A stretch of DNA of 64,000 bases from Rhodocollybia butyracea (GCA_015501585.1 JADNRY010000263.1:1-64000), one strand, 5' to 3'; positions 33,011-45,640 are shown, counted from the first letter of the stretch. Notes: generated by a model not told the origin, from the sequence alone. A program made the numbers and translations.

Positions 33011-34624
33011 ATGAGTTTCCATTTTGACGATAATAGTGATATTGTATGTGATGGATATAAGTTCGCAGAAACGGGTCAGTTTTCCGAGCAGGAGTTAAGC
33101 GAGGCCTATGTCATGGCTTCGAGAAATTTCATTGCGCAGAAAGCTCCCGAGGACGATGAGCTTATTGAAGCCTACGTAAATAAACAACTAGTGGATGGAA
33201 ATAGACGAGTATTCAACGCTCACAAAGAAGGCTTGGACTACGAAGAACCCGAGGAAGGTCCTGTACTAGTAAATAGAGAGGAATTGCCCGACTTTGATGA
33301 CCACGCGAAAGCCTTCGCCGGATTCACTACGAAACCGGGAACTAATGAGCGGCATGCTGTCTTCAGGAAGGGTGATGCTAAAAGTACGAAAAGGGAGACT
33401 CCTAAGTTTCCTGGTTCCCCGAAATTTGTAAAAGGTGGAAAACCTCGTCGCAGCATACCCAAATTGCCTCCTAGGCCTCTGTCTGACCTTCCACGAGTAA
33501 AAGATTATACCTATACGCCGTATACAAAGCCCGAGAGTTATGAACCGCGCAAGAATTCAATTCCTCGGAAAAGAACTGCGATTAAAGATCCCAAGAATGG
33601 GAAGGTTTATGATTTGGTCGATGCTTTTGGCGCAAAGAAATACAAACCAGTTGGTGTCAAAGTACATCCTGTGAAAGCGGATCTACCCGAGGAATACAGA
33701 GTTCGACGGTGTATCACCGGCAATCCTCTCGAGGGAATGCCTGAATTATCACCCAATCCGCCTGAGTTCACTCCAACCGGACGCTACACACAGGAAAGAA
33801 AAGAGATTATCGACGAAAATCACTCAGAGGATTTCCTATGGCCGGAAGAAAGGAAGTTGATTCATCACTTCATGATGCTTCAGGAACAAGCGTTTGCCTG
33901 GAATGCAGAGGAAGCTGGTACCTTCAAGGAAGAATTCTTCCCCGCGGTTAAAATTCCAGTACTCCCGCATGTTCCGTGGGTCATTCGTAACATTCCAATA
34001 CCACCCGGGATCTTCGAGGACGTGTGTAAGATAATAAAACAAAAGATTGATGCAGGAGTTTACGAACCTAGTAGTGCCTCCTATCGCTCAAAGTGGTTTT
34101 GCGTAGTTAAAAAGGATGGAAAAAGTTTACGTTTGGTCCATAGTCTGGAACCGTTGAATGAAGTTACTATACAACATTCTGGTGTACCGCCGGCCCCGGC
34201 TGAAGTCTCTAGGGACTTCTGTAGTCGAGCTTGTGGAGCTACTTTTGATCTCTATGTCGGATACAATGAGAGGCCATTAGCAGTTTCCTCGAGGGATCTA
34301 ATGACCTTTCAAACATCTTTTGGACCACATAGGCTCGTGAAATTACCAATGGGATGGACAAATTCCGTACCAATCTTCCACGACGATGTAACCTATATCC
34401 TACAAGACGAAATTCCACATGTTACAGTCCCCTATATCGACGATGTTCCCGTAAAAGGTCCGCATACTAGGTACGAACTTCCAGACGGAGGTTATGAGAC
34501 CATATCAGAGAACGCCGGGATACGACGATTTGTTTGGGAACACATGCAGAATGTTAACCGGGTGTGTCAACGGATGAAATATGCCGGGGGTACTTTCTCG
34601 GGGAAAAAGTCTTTCATAACATAG
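33011..34624 (+). pseudogene. Gypsy reverse transcriptase, C-terminally truncated
   Basis: Starts at ATG 33011, 44 nt after the protease frame. The acidic linker region is followed by RT: SKWFCVVKKDGKSLRLVHSLEPLN, ATFDLYVGYNERPL (motif A region with Asp), FGPHRLVKLPMGWTNS, and VPYIDDVPVKGP with the catalytic Asp pair. It stops after FSGKKSFI, where functional elements continue to RNase H and integrase. The break at about 34617 coincides with the start of a stretch shared with 1252-1272. Confidence 0.8.
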
Positions 34625-35937
34625 CCTGGCTAGCTGTCTTGAATCAAAATGTTCAACACTGGAACAGGAATTTACTGCTGCAGAATTATCGATAGGTATT
34701 CGGAAATTCCATCTCCAAGTCGGCGTTAATGAAAGTAGTACCAGGTTCAGTTCCAGTAGTTCGGACCCATGTTTTCTCCTCAGAGTAGTATACTGGAGCA
34801 GATTCGGCAGTTCATATCTTCTGCTCATGAAGATATTACCCATTGACGGTACTTGAAGACATTTTCGCCATCCATGCACAATATATTGATTCCAGACCAA
34901 TGAATGGCATGCAGCCAAGCATGCAACAGAGAAATTTCGCACTGAATCCCGCCGACAGGCTCGAATTAATTGTGCAGTAGAAGAGCAGACAAGAATTCAA
35001 GAGAATTGGCCTCAGCATGCCAACATCTACCGTGGTATCCTGCATTCAATCTTATCGTGAGTCCATTCAGTATAACCCATCAGTGGATATAAATGCTTCT
35101 TGTGGTTCTGAAGACACTACTGGCCAATACTATGACAAACTCAACCACACTCTGGATAGCTTGTGTGTGGCTAACGGCTACATATATTGCAGCATACTCT
35201 ACCATCGAGATTGATGTATATTGATCCTGAAGTGCAAGCCTTTACTATGTCCCAAGGTAAAAAATATCTGGGGGGAAAGAAACCCGGTACTCGTCGTTAC
35301 CAGGACCGCAAACATCGAAGTCAACCTGAAAGGAAAATGGACGCTACAATGAAATCGTGCTGGAGTCGGGGCCGCAACAGCGGCGCTAAGGATATGTTAT
35401 CTATACGTTCGTGGACTTTTACCTCATGGGCACATGACATTTGCGATCCAGCTCGCAAATGTCACCTGACCACTAATTCAGATGTACGTTACCTTACATA
35501 CATTACGTGTATCACATTCTTTTAGTTTTTACATAGATATTACCTCAGCGTTGTTCTACCACTGTCACTGAGGTTAGTACTTACATTCTTTGTTTCTTTA
35601 CTCTATTTACTGACTGTGTACCTAGAACTCTCTTTTATTTCAATAGGTACATAATACAGCGTCGTTCTACCACTGTCGCTGAGAACTCTCTTTTATTTCA
35701 ATAGTTTCAATACAAAAACTAATTCCCCAGAAATAATCATAATTACCATACATAGTCCTAAACCCGAAAGGGAAGCAGAAATGAAATCAAGAGGTGAGAT
35801 AAAACAAGAAGCGAAAGAAGAGAGAGAAAAGTAGGGATGTAATGCAGGAACAGGAAAAGATGACTTCGATGAAAACAGAACGTGTATAGCGATGCAAGCT
35901 TGGCTAGTCGAGACTTATCCATCAAGGAACATTCCTA
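34625..35937. other. Unassigned segment after the truncated gypsy element
   Basis: Several short open frames (34836-35214, 35187-35525) with no recognised domain, possibly remnants of another mobile element. A direct repeat pair lies at 35546-35712. Nothing else recognised. Confidence 0.3.
35546..35712. repeat. Imperfect direct repeats
   Basis: GTTCTACCACTGTC-x-CTGAG occurs at about 35554 and 35664, and AACTCTCTTTTATTTCAATAG at about 35624 and 35683. The interleaved pairs suggest a short local duplication. Confidence 0.55.
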
Positions 35938-38489
35938 TTAGCCTGACCGTCTTCGAAAATCACTCCATGCTTGATACAGCAATGGGTCATCCCAAGTGAG
36001 CCCATTTCTTCCGAAAGCACTTTCCTGTCCACGGGCATAGCTGTTCGGTGACAACGACAGCTCCTCCCAAGGTAAATCTCTTCCGGGAACAGTGTCCAAT
36101 GGGGAGCTCATGAGAACTGAGTTAAGATCAGGAAGATGCGTAGATCCACGAGAGGTGTATGTAGAGGACGTCGGCCAAGATGACGGTGAAGGCGGGCGAG
36201 GAAGGGATTGCGAAGATCCACGAGAGGTGTATGTAGAGGATGTTGGCCAAGATGATGGTGAAGGCGGGCGAGGAAGAGATTTCAGATTCCGCTTGGGGAG
36301 CACGGACCGTTTCAAGGACTTCATCCCCCCCGTTGATACTGCCGCATCTCTCAACGTTCGTAAATACAATCCAGGGATCCGTTTTGGCTTTGGCTGTTGT
36401 CGATGGTTAGAGATGATAAATGAAATGAAGAGAAATAAACTGGAAAAATACCTTTTGGGTATCAACACGAGTCACAACCGCGCATCTATCGCCGCCCTCT
36501 CCAATAGGGTAATGATACAATCCAAGCTTTTTAGTGATCAATTGGATGACGCGGAGCTGTTGGGGTGTCGTTGTGGGACATATTAGCTCATCACGCGTAT
36601 GGTCGTTCTTGAATAGCAACACAACGGAGTACATTTCGAGAGTCGAGGGTTGGTTAAAGTCTAACTCGTTGACTGATACTTCGTTCGATGAAGCTCCAGG
36701 TGAAGAGGTATCCGGCGATTCAGGCACTGTTGGAGGTATGGTCGGGACACGATCTGAGTGCTGCTGTTGGTACAACCCATGTGAAAACGATTGTATGAAA
36801 CTAGCAGAGCCTGAGGGCCAGGCAACAGGAGCAACGACACCGCCACCGACATGGTGTTCTTCATTTGGTCCCGTTGAATTCGTTGAATCCTAGAAGATAA
36901 ACATTAGTCGCCGCTGAGTATACTGAATGGTGGAATAGTTCGAACCTTTGGCGTTGGGCTGATTTCACGCTATAAGTAATCAAGTTAGCGCAATCATTTC
37001 ACGCCTCCATAAGTACATCAGTGCTTACCTGCTCTAAGCCTTTTAAAAGCGAAAGGTCCTGCGGGTTGGTGAGGAAGTCCAACACACCCTGTGCGCTAGG
37101 TCGATCACTATTTTTTTCTGACCAGCACCATTTTAACATCGAATACATTGACTTGAAGACAGATTCTCGTGGGATTGCTTCTGCAGGAAGCGAAGGCCTT
37201 TCGCCTCCAAGCACCTTCATCGCAACAGTGATATCTTGAGGAAAATGCGAGAATGGTGGTTTCCCAGTCAAGAGCTAGAAATACTTGCGTCCGTTTATGA
37301 TCTCACAGTTCCGAGCTATCGAAAGAAACTCACCTCGAATACTGTACATCCAAATGCATAGATATCGCGCGGTATCAGCATTCCAGCTCCAGTCACAGGG
37401 TAAGAAGGAGGGTTGATAAATTCAGGTGCTAGCCAACGAAGCGAGCCTTGAGTAGAAGCCGTTTGTGTTGGATTCATGGATTGTGTATCCAAAAACAGAT
37501 AAGCCAAAGTCAGCAAGGCAGCAGGAACCACAGTCGTCAGACACCAAGATATTGGCCTGCCAATTTTTGAGTGAGGATCTACGAGTAGTGAGATGCTTGA
37601 CAAACCCCTTTGATGTCGCCATGAATCACCGGCGGATCCAACCCGTGCAGGTATACGAGACCTTCAGCGATTTGGGTGGTCTATAGCTACTGGTGATGAG
37701 TATGGCAATGCGGAAGAGCAGACACACATATGTTTCAATTTCATATCCAAATCCAGGGGATTTTTCTGAGCGTATGAGATGATATCACCGTTGAGCATCC
37801 AAGGAGAAACGATACAGAAACTAGGCGTAAATAATTCGGTATTTACACCGAGGAAAGGAAGGATGTTCGGATGATTAAGCTGTCTCCACAATAGAACCTC
37901 TTTACTTAGTGCCTAGAAGTAAACTCTCAGTATTCGTTTGAGATAATTCAGATCCAACGAGCACACCTTTAGTAGAGTATCTCTCTCCGACCCTTCTTGG
38001 AAATATCGCAAAACCTTCATGCAAACGCGCCGATCATCCAAACATCCAATCCAAACATCCTACCGGAAAAGACATGAGTAACTGGGATACACTTTTTAGC
38101 CTCAAACGTACGGCAAAGCCTCCACCTTTAACCGCACGCTTACTTTCGCAGACTAAACTGTGGAGAATCATTGAAGGAGGGAGGACTCCAAACTGACGAT
38201 TCAGATAACGCATCAGTTTCGAACATCTCTTCCATTTCTTCCTAGATTGATGGTCATTCGTGGCGCGCGCATGGTCCAGCTCCTGGATAATGTCATGAGC
38301 ACGAGTTCACGCGGCATATGATAGAACGAACGAGCACTGTACCGTTTGCAACAATTCCATTACTCCTGATGCTTCCTCCGCACCTGAAACGAATTCGCTG
38401 AAGTCTTTCTCCGAGTCGTCATAATGCTCATCAGCTGCTATAAGAGCAAGGGTTTGGTCCCTAGTCGTGCTAGATAGAGTTGGTGGCAT
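35938..38489 (-). pseudogene. TKL-type kinase with R3H-like C-terminus (copy B), frameshifted
   Basis: Same exon plan as copies A and C, from ATG 38489 to stop 35938. GGGFADVWIG, VCMKVLRYFQEG, HGDIKGANIL and LADFGLSV are present. A fifth T (A-run at 37491-37495 on the plus strand) shifts the frame immediately after the DFG segment, and DTQSMNPTQTAS continues in another frame. This destroys the activation loop unless it is a sequencing indel. The 24-nt micro-exon REISPTPK is kept (about 36974-36951). The R3H-like part ends KLGLYHYPIGEGGDRCAVV. The C-terminal linker has gained a 72-bp tandem repeat, and the LTWDDPLLYQAW tail is conserved. Confidence 0.75.
36143..36286 (-). repeat. 72-bp coding minisatellite in kinase B
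   Basis: Two copies of a 72-bp unit encode a 24-residue repeat (SLPRPPSPSSWPTSSTYTSR...). The unit is absent from copies A and C, so it arose after the paralogues split. The repeat keeps the reading frame. Confidence 0.75.
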
Positions 38490-39349
38490 TTCCGAGTGAA
38501 GCCAACATTGAGGCTCAGGGAACGTGTACTAGATTAATTGTCACGGGTCTTAGAGTTAGTTGGGCGCTTGTGAGATGATCAAGGTGATTTAAATGCCACT
38601 GAGGAATCCCAGGTTGGCCTGACAGTGAGAGAGGCCTGCAATCCATCTTGAGAGTTTCACATGGGCTGATTTTGGAAGAAGCGCTCAAACGATTGTGGCC
38701 GGTCAAAGCGTTTAATCACACGTCAGCATCTAGGTGTACGCGTTATCCTGTTATAAATCCGCTGTTATCCGCGTTATCTTCTAAAAATTTAACGAGGAGA
38801 TGCAAAGCACTAGATTACTGCAGTTGGGGTACCAGCTCTCAAATTGAACCTGGCGACACCTGACATATCTAATGATTTTCCGTTTGTGTCTAATTGAGCG
38901 TAAGATCCGCAAGAAGGAAACAAACCAAAAAGCATCCACTAGAGTTCCACAAATGTGATAGTCCAGTACGAGGGCGTAGTAAGCGAGCAGCTATGATGTG
39001 CCGCATTTGACTGAAAACTGAATTTTCTACTTGATCCTGCAAAAGATTAGGCTGGAGGACAAAACTTGAATGACAATGAGAGCAAAATGGTAAAAGCATA
39101 TACATAGGGGAGGATGAGAAGGTCACTCGGAGAAAAAGAGGAAAGGGGGGACATCGAAAAGTCATGACAGGAGGACTCGGTTGGACCGTCGAGGTCAAGG
39201 TAGCTGCATTGGTACAGAGTATGATAGACGTATCATACATACCAAATCCCTGCACACAACATCTACATAGTTTAAATACTTGCCACGCGAGATGCAAGGA
39301 CGACATTCAGGTGCTGAAGAGAGAACTGTAGACTGACTCCCCTTCTATA
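38490..39349. other. Spacer between kinases B and C
   Basis: No gene supported. The minus open frame at 38890-39306 has no recognisable motif. Confidence 0.35.
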
Positions 39350-41816
39350 CTATTGGCCTATCCTTTCGTGATAATCCTTCCATGCTTGATGCAACAGATC
39401 ATCCCAAAGTAAGTTATCCATTCCGAAAACGGGGGCCGATCCATGAACAAATTCCGAATCATCCATCTGACCCACGTCGAACGATGAGTATTCACGTTGA
39501 CCGGAATCCATAGCTCTAGTTAATGCAGAGGTGATTACAAGCCCACGCGCGCCGGCAGCTTCCAAGTACTCGGGATCGCTCTCGTTGGAGACGGTAAACC
39601 TGAAAGGTCTTGCCCAAGTAACAAAAGGGTAGTCTTCGGGTTGGAAACCAATTGAAGTCTGCAACTCTGATGTTGAAGTTGGCGACGCCAAAACGGCAGG
39701 TTCAGCAGACCACTCTGGCTCTTGCTGGTGGTGGTGAACTGTTAAAAAGGGATAAAAAAAGATTGGGAAAACGCACCTCTTGTGTATCAACGCGAGTATC
39801 AACGCGAGTCACAACCGCACACCTCTCGTCACCCTCTCCAACAGAGTGATGGTACAATCCAAGTTTCTCAGCAATCAATTTCACAACATGGTACTCCTGG
39901 GCTGTTTCTGTAGAACACAGCAGCTCATTGCGTGTATGGTCATTCTTAAACAACAAGACATTGGAGTACATTTCGAGGGTCGAGGGTTGATTAAAATCCA
40001 ATTCATCGGTGGATACCTCGTTCAATGGAGGTTCAGGAGGAGGAACTTGTGGTGCAACAGGGAGAGTCCTTCTCAAAATATGAGGAGAGAAATGACGGGG
40101 GTGCTGCTGTTCGTGAGAACCCGAAGCGAAAGATCGTAAGCCAACAGGCCCGTCGGCGTACCCAGTGGAAACAACACTACGACCATGTTCTTCATTTATT
40201 CCCATTGGATTCTACAGTGAACGTTAGTGGTCACTAAGCATATGAATGGCGCAGAGTCCAACCTTTGGCGTTGGAATTCCACGCTAAGTCAGTACAACCT
40301 CAGTAATGATTTCACGGTACCAACCGAGGAGAGAGATGAGTACTTACTTGCGCTGAGCCTGGAAGCGAAAGGTCTTGCGGGTTGGTGATCCAGTCTAATA
40401 CGCTCCGCGCACTGGGTCGATCACTATTTTTCTCTGACCAACACCTTTCCAACATTGAATGCATTAACTTGGAAGGAAATTCTAGCGGAATCGCGTCTGC
40501 GGGAAGTGTAGGCCTTTCACCACCTAAGACTTTCATCGCAACGGTGATATCATGAGGAAGATGCGAGAATGGTAGTTTTCCAGTCAATATCTGAGTACAA
40601 AAACGTTCGAGCTGTTGTAGATTTGAGCTTTTAGAGAGACTTACCTCGAATACTGTACACCCGAATGCATAGATATCTCGCGGTACCAGCATTCCAGCTC
40701 CTGTCACAGGGTAAGAAGGCGGGTTGATAAATTCTGGTGCTAGCCAACGAAGGGAGCCTTGAGTGGAAGCTGTTTGTGTGAGGTTCATGGACTGAGTATC
40801 CAAAACCGATAAACCAAAGTCAGCCAGGCAGCAGGAAGAACAATCGTCAGAGATTAAGATATTGGCCTGCCAATTGGTGAGTAAGGTAAGGATCGACCAG
40901 TAAGATGATAATTGATTGACAAACCCCCTTGATGTCGCCGTGGGCTACAGGCGGATCGAGTCCGTGTAAGTATACGAGGCCTTCAGCAATTTGAGCTGTC
41001 TATAATATATCGTCGATGAGTATATACCATGTTTATGCAAAAAAGCGAGCACATACATGTTTTAATTTTGTATCCAAATCCAACGGATTTTTCTGAGCGT
41101 ATGAAATGATATCACCATTGAACAGCCAGGGAGAAATGATACAAAAGCTAGGTGCGAATATTTCAGTATTCACACCAAGGAAAGGAAGGATGTTCGGATG
41201 TTTGAGCTGCCTCCACAACAGAACCTCTTTACTTAGTGCCTGGAGATAAATCCTCAGTATTCGTTCCGGATAATCCAACAATCGGTGTACCTTTAGCAGA
41301 GTTTCTCTCTCCGACCCTTCTTGGAAATATCGCAAAACCTTCATGCAGACGCGTCGTTTATCCAAACGTCCAATCCAAACATCCTACCAGGAAAGACGTG
41401 AATAACTGAGCAGATATCCCTTTGAGAACAAGAGTCGTACGGCGAACCCTCCACCTTTCACCGGAGATGTACTTTCCCGGACTAAACCTTCCAGAATCAT
41501 TGAAGGTGGGAATACCCCATACTGGCGATTCAGATGACGCATTAGTTTTAAACACTTCTTCCAGATATTCTTGAGCCGAGGGTCATTTGTAACCCGTGTA
41601 CGGTCGAGCTCCTGGATCATATCATGAACATGCTCAACAGCGCATTTAAAAACGATATAACTTGAAGCTTACCGTTTGTAACAGCTCCATTACCCCCGAT
41701 GCAGTCTCCGCATTTGTAACGAAGGTGTTCAAGTCCTCTTCCGCATCGTTTGGGTATTCATCAGCTATGAAAGAAACAATCTGGTCATGGTTTCTGGTAG
41801 ATAATGGTGATGGCAT
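39350..41816 (-). CDS. TKL-type protein kinase with R3H-like C-terminal domain (copy C, apparently intact)
   Basis: ATG 41816 (MPSPLSTRNHDQIVSFIADE...) to stop at 39350, with the same introns as copy A. Landmarks: GGGFADVWIGRLDKRR, VCMKVLRYF, LPFLGVNTEIF, ISPWLFNGD, HGDIKGANIL, LADFGLSVLD, WLAPEF, DIYAFGC. The micro-exon is 21 nt here (RGIPTPK, about 40292-40272). The R3H-like segment ends KLGLYHHSVGEGDERCAVV. The 52-nt intron before the last exon (39772-39721 region) joins DTQE to QEPEWSAEP. The tail LLWDDLLHQAW matches the other copies. No frame break found, so this is the best candidate for a working member beside A. Confidence 0.83.
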
Positions 41817-43964
41817 TGCTCAAACCTTGATTATAACAAGAGATAATTACAACCAGCTCGGTTTACATGATTGTTCATGATCATCACTTCATTCAATGTC
41901 ACGGGTCAATTAGGCGCTTGGGCAGTTCAATCACGACACGATTTTCGCAATGTACTGTCCACTTGTAGAGGCCTCGGTTGGCGGAACGATAAAATCCTAA
42001 CGGATTTGGTAACGTGGAGGCTCTTTTAGAGATTTCGTTCCGACTTATGCTTTGCCAGTAGTCCTGCAAGCCATTCATGGGTATTTTGGGTCTGCTGTGA
42101 TAGGTAATATACTATACTACGGCCATACAACGCTGTATCGATATCCTTCAATATTTATACCCTCATCCCGCACGGAATCACGGATATCTCCCGGAGGAAA
42201 ACCTGAAGTGCCCTCGATGTGTCGGATTCTCTTTAGCAGCTCTGAGTGCTGCACATGGCTTGGATTCTACTGAGGCCGATGTGAGTATTTCTGGAAATCG
42301 AGATGTCGCTTTCAGGTCGTTGCAATTGTGGATAACAAAGCTTTCGGGAAATAGGTATGTTCCTCTGATGCTATCCTCGTTCTTTTCGTTATGGTGTCTT
42401 TCAAGATCATCCAACTTGGACCGCGTCAGCCTCGATTGTGGCCATCATACAGAAGATACAACCTCTTGAAAACCAAGCACCCTCAAATGCATCCGATCTC
42501 GGCGCCCTATTTGTCCTTTTCCCTGCTTTTATGTCTCTCACCCGCCTTTGTCTTGCGTGCACCATCTGCGACCTTTATACTGTCACTCTATGGGCTTCTC
42601 TCGCTTGTTGCTTCAAGGCAGTGTTATTACTATTCGTTCTTGAAGCGAGGACAGCGTGCCTTTTCCAAATTTGAAGCAAAATCCCTTCCGACAAGTTCAT
42701 CTTCGACGTATGGCACTCATTTTTCCCGTCTCAACGTTCAGCAATTCGCGCTCGTACACATCTATCGACCCGACCGTCTCCCATAAACTTTTTTGTGAAA
42801 ACCTCAAAGATCGCATTAATATAAAACCGAACCGTATTCAAGGACGACACTATGGACACTGGAGCTTTGGTATTCGAGTTTTTCCATGGGACGGCAAAGA
42901 TTGTGGTTAAGAAGAAATTTCGAGTGGAACATTGTATGGATTTCTGCTGTATTTCTTTCAAAATCCTTCTCGTTCTCCTTCATATGCGTAGTCAACACCT
43001 GGTGGCGACTTGAGCATTTTCTTGTTTCGACTCAAAAAAGCTGCAGTGAGCGCCCAATAGGCGCGCATTCGAGATCGCTCTGTTGTTTTTGCGATTTGCG
43101 TAGGACGCTCTTTTAGCAAAACTCGCATACAGAGAAGCTGCGTAGATTCTTTAGAGTCAACATCTCGATACCCTTGAGACCCTGTCGAAGCTTTATGGGC
43201 GAAGATGCATTTTTGATTTTGGATCCTATCATGGACGCTCTCCTCTCCCAAGCAGAAGCCGTATAGGTACTCCACAATTATTGGCCAGTTCTTATAAGTC
43301 CTCTCTCTTGAGGTTGTTCGAGCGCTGCTCCTCATAGGTAAGTCGTTTATGGAGAGGCTGCTTTACTTAATACACGCTGATTCCACCACAGTCTTATTAC
43401 TATTCATGGACGGTCAAGATTCCGACAATCAACCCTCTTTTCGAATTCGTACCTCGCTTCGCTAGTTTCTGAAATGCTTGCGAACGTCACGAGCCACTAG
43501 CACTGACATGTGCATTGCGGCCAATATTTTCTACTCGATTTGAAGTCAGCGTTCGTTTGTTTTCTTTCCGACTCTGTACTAGCTCAATCCCTACTTCCCA
43601 AATTATACAGTTCCTTGGGCACGGCGTACGTCTTTTTCCTTGACACGAACCTTCCATGCTGACACGCGTACAGGGACTATACAGGATCGCTGATGCGCAG
43701 TGGCTGTACAGTGGAGGTCTCGCTGGAATAGGTAGAACGCGTCGCGTCTACCTGTGTGACTGTCCATCACTGGAGCCAAGCCACGTGATGGCTAGTACGT
43801 TAGGTTAGCCATACGTAGCGTAGCTCAACCCCAATACTACCACCTTTATCGCTAGCTACCGAGCCTTGGCATACCAGCGGACCCCGGCCCTCTCCATCGC
43901 TTGGCTCTGGAACCGAATGCCAACCTATGCCAACGTGTTGTCCTGACCAGGTTAGCTTGGTGTT
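41817..43964. other. Spacer with a decayed coding remnant
   Basis: The part at 42430-42680 may be an ABC-transporter remnant (separate entry). 43340-43700 is a diverged copy of 19690-20060, the sequence upstream of the first SSP cluster. No intact gene seen. Confidence 0.4.
42430..42680 (+). pseudogene. Possible fragment of an MRP-type ABC transporter N-terminal membrane domain
   Basis: Two frames together give APSATFILSLYGLLSLV and then WASLACCFKAVLLLFVLEAR. These resemble consecutive transmembrane helices of the extra N-terminal domain of fungal C-subfamily ABC transporters, including the L-x-L-L-L-V-L-E-A segment. No nucleotide-binding domain is present anywhere near. The assignment rests on a short hydrophobic match and is weak. 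Confidence 0.25.
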
Positions 43965-44173
43965 TCGTGTTTTGTAAATTGGCAATCATAGATAGTAAAT
44001 CTTTCTGCGCCAACTCATCATATATGCATATGTCCATTGCGTTGGATATAAATTAAACGAAAGAACAAATTCTTCCCCAGCTGCTGGTTCAGTTCACACC
44101 TCTCGCGCCGCTTTGTTGCTTGCATATCTTCCCAACGCTCTTCTCGCACATCAGTGTCCGAATATCTCCCTCG

Positions 44174-44994
44174 ATGCTCCTTACAAATCACTGGCTGGCC
44201 TTTGCCTTCCTCGCACTGCTCATTTCCTCTGCATGCGCTGCGCCCCCGCAGCTGGTAAGCATATATAATATATTTATTCTGGTCACTGACTTTCCCAAAA
44301 CTAGAAACGACGCAAAAATCAGATCGAATACAAATATACAGTGACTGTGGTCCATGCAAATGGTAACCCAGTAAAAAACGTCCCACCAGATGCGCCGAAC
44401 CCGCATTAAGAAATTCATTTGGCACATGGGGCAGAACTGAAAGATCGCAAAATTCCAAAGGGTGTAAAATTTGACAACGAGGGTCTCATTGAAGATGGCA
44501 CGTTCGAAACGACGATAATACTTTTTTTCAAGCTTGTCAGTGTCGATGCGACAACAACCTCTGTCACGTGGGATGCTTTGGATATGTCGTCTCCCCAAGC
44601 AAAGGTATTGACACAGCGGTTGGTGCTCTTATCACCCGGGAGTTGAAGGATCCCACCCACGAGTCGAAGGATCTCACCCACGAGCTGAATGATCCCACGA
44701 AGTATCGATATGTCCTGGTTGTTAAACCCATATCTACAGGCAAAACGTATCAGAAAAAAGTACCGCCAGCTCGTGGGCCAAAAATTTCACCAGTTTTTGA
44801 CGGAACTTGCGCCAATAAACCCATGGGTGAAGGCGATAGATGAGGATAAGGAGCATCCTCTCCTCCTTCCTGACTTCCTTCCTTCGGATAGTGTCCAAAA
44901 GGCTGTAGTGGCTATCAATGACCCCATCGTTAGAAATACGGCTGAGGCTTTGGTGAACATGTTCAAAGACGGACATTCAGCACCCTCAGGCTGA
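44174..44994 (+). pseudogene. SSP family member 3, multiply frameshifted
   Basis: Signal peptide exon MLLTNHWLAFAFLALL... ending ACAAP, then one intron ending in ACTAG and the domain exon (YKYTVTVVHANGNPV). The frame is lost after the first 30 residues (stop TAA near 44407), returns by a compensating shift, is lost again around the conserved cysteine segment (where GCFGYVVSPSKG is read in another frame), and shifts once more before the final KEHPLLLPDFLPSD ... HSAPSG end. At least three lesions, so it is a decayed paralogue. The leader and the 3' AATAAATCATT signal are still highly conserved. Confidence 0.72.
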
Positions 44995-45618
44995 TGAAAA
45001 AGTTTCCTTATGGTCCGTTCAACTTATGTATACTTGTGGCTCAAATAAATCATTTCTCAGTTGACTATGGAAAGATCACGCTTAGGTTTTACCGGCGAGC
45101 CCAAGAAATCTTCCCTTTCTCCCCTTATAAGCTCCCGGTCTGTTTCTTCTTCTGGTTTGTCCTCCCATGGCAGACTATGAATTCATGGATACCCGCTTCC
45201 ATGTGAAGGTTACAGCAGGTATTGGTACACTGTCCTTCGATAGTCTGACTTGGAGATCAAACACAGTATCCCGACGACGTACAGAGTTGAGTGCTGGGTC
45301 ATCAGAAAGGTTACAACCATGATGGTGATTACTAGAGATGTATATATCACCTACCATCGTCCACAAGTTTCTCCGATTTTGGGCGCAATGTACTTGGTGA
45401 AGTTCTTGACAAGTCCGTGTCTGTTCCGGAGAGGAATTGTCGGAAACGGGTTCTTTGATGATCGAATAACTCCCTCAGACAGCCTCTCGCTTGCTAAGTG
45501 GTAGCACTGTAACCGGATGCCAACGTACCGAACCACCGCCGAACCACTGCCACCAGGTGTCGGGTCCCGAGTTGAAGGTTGGTGCTTGGGGCCACTGAGT
45601 CAACGTCTGTCAAAGCTT

Positions 45619-45640
45619 GGTGGTGGTGGTGGTGGTGGTG
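45619..45640 (+). repeat. (GGT)n microsatellite in SSP spacer
   Basis: Seven GGT units follow AAGCTT. The same repeat, a little shorter, lies at 48367-48385 in the paralogous spacer, and a contracted form lies near 50211-50221. Confidence 0.7.

Larger units (their letters stand above)
28425..34624 (+). mobile_element. Truncated Ty3/gypsy LTR retrotransposon
   Basis: Order: leader/LTR-like region with TATA, tRNA-Lys primer-binding site (29436-29453), gag with zinc knuckle, aspartic protease frame, RT frame. RNase H, integrase and 3' LTR are absent. The RT frame stops at 34624 just past the YIDD region, where the sequence switches to an unrelated segment. The left LTR boundary cannot be set because the partner LTR is missing. 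Gag carries an internal stop. The element is not autonomous. Confidence 0.85.

Noticed and set aside
34836..35525. Series of open frames after truncated pol
   Set aside because: No integrase, RNase H or other transposon motif could be read; left as unassigned.
45619..45640. GGT repeat as a coding poly-Gly tract
   Set aside because: It lies in a duplicated spacer upstream of the SSP promoter and the flanking frames are not conserved between copies.
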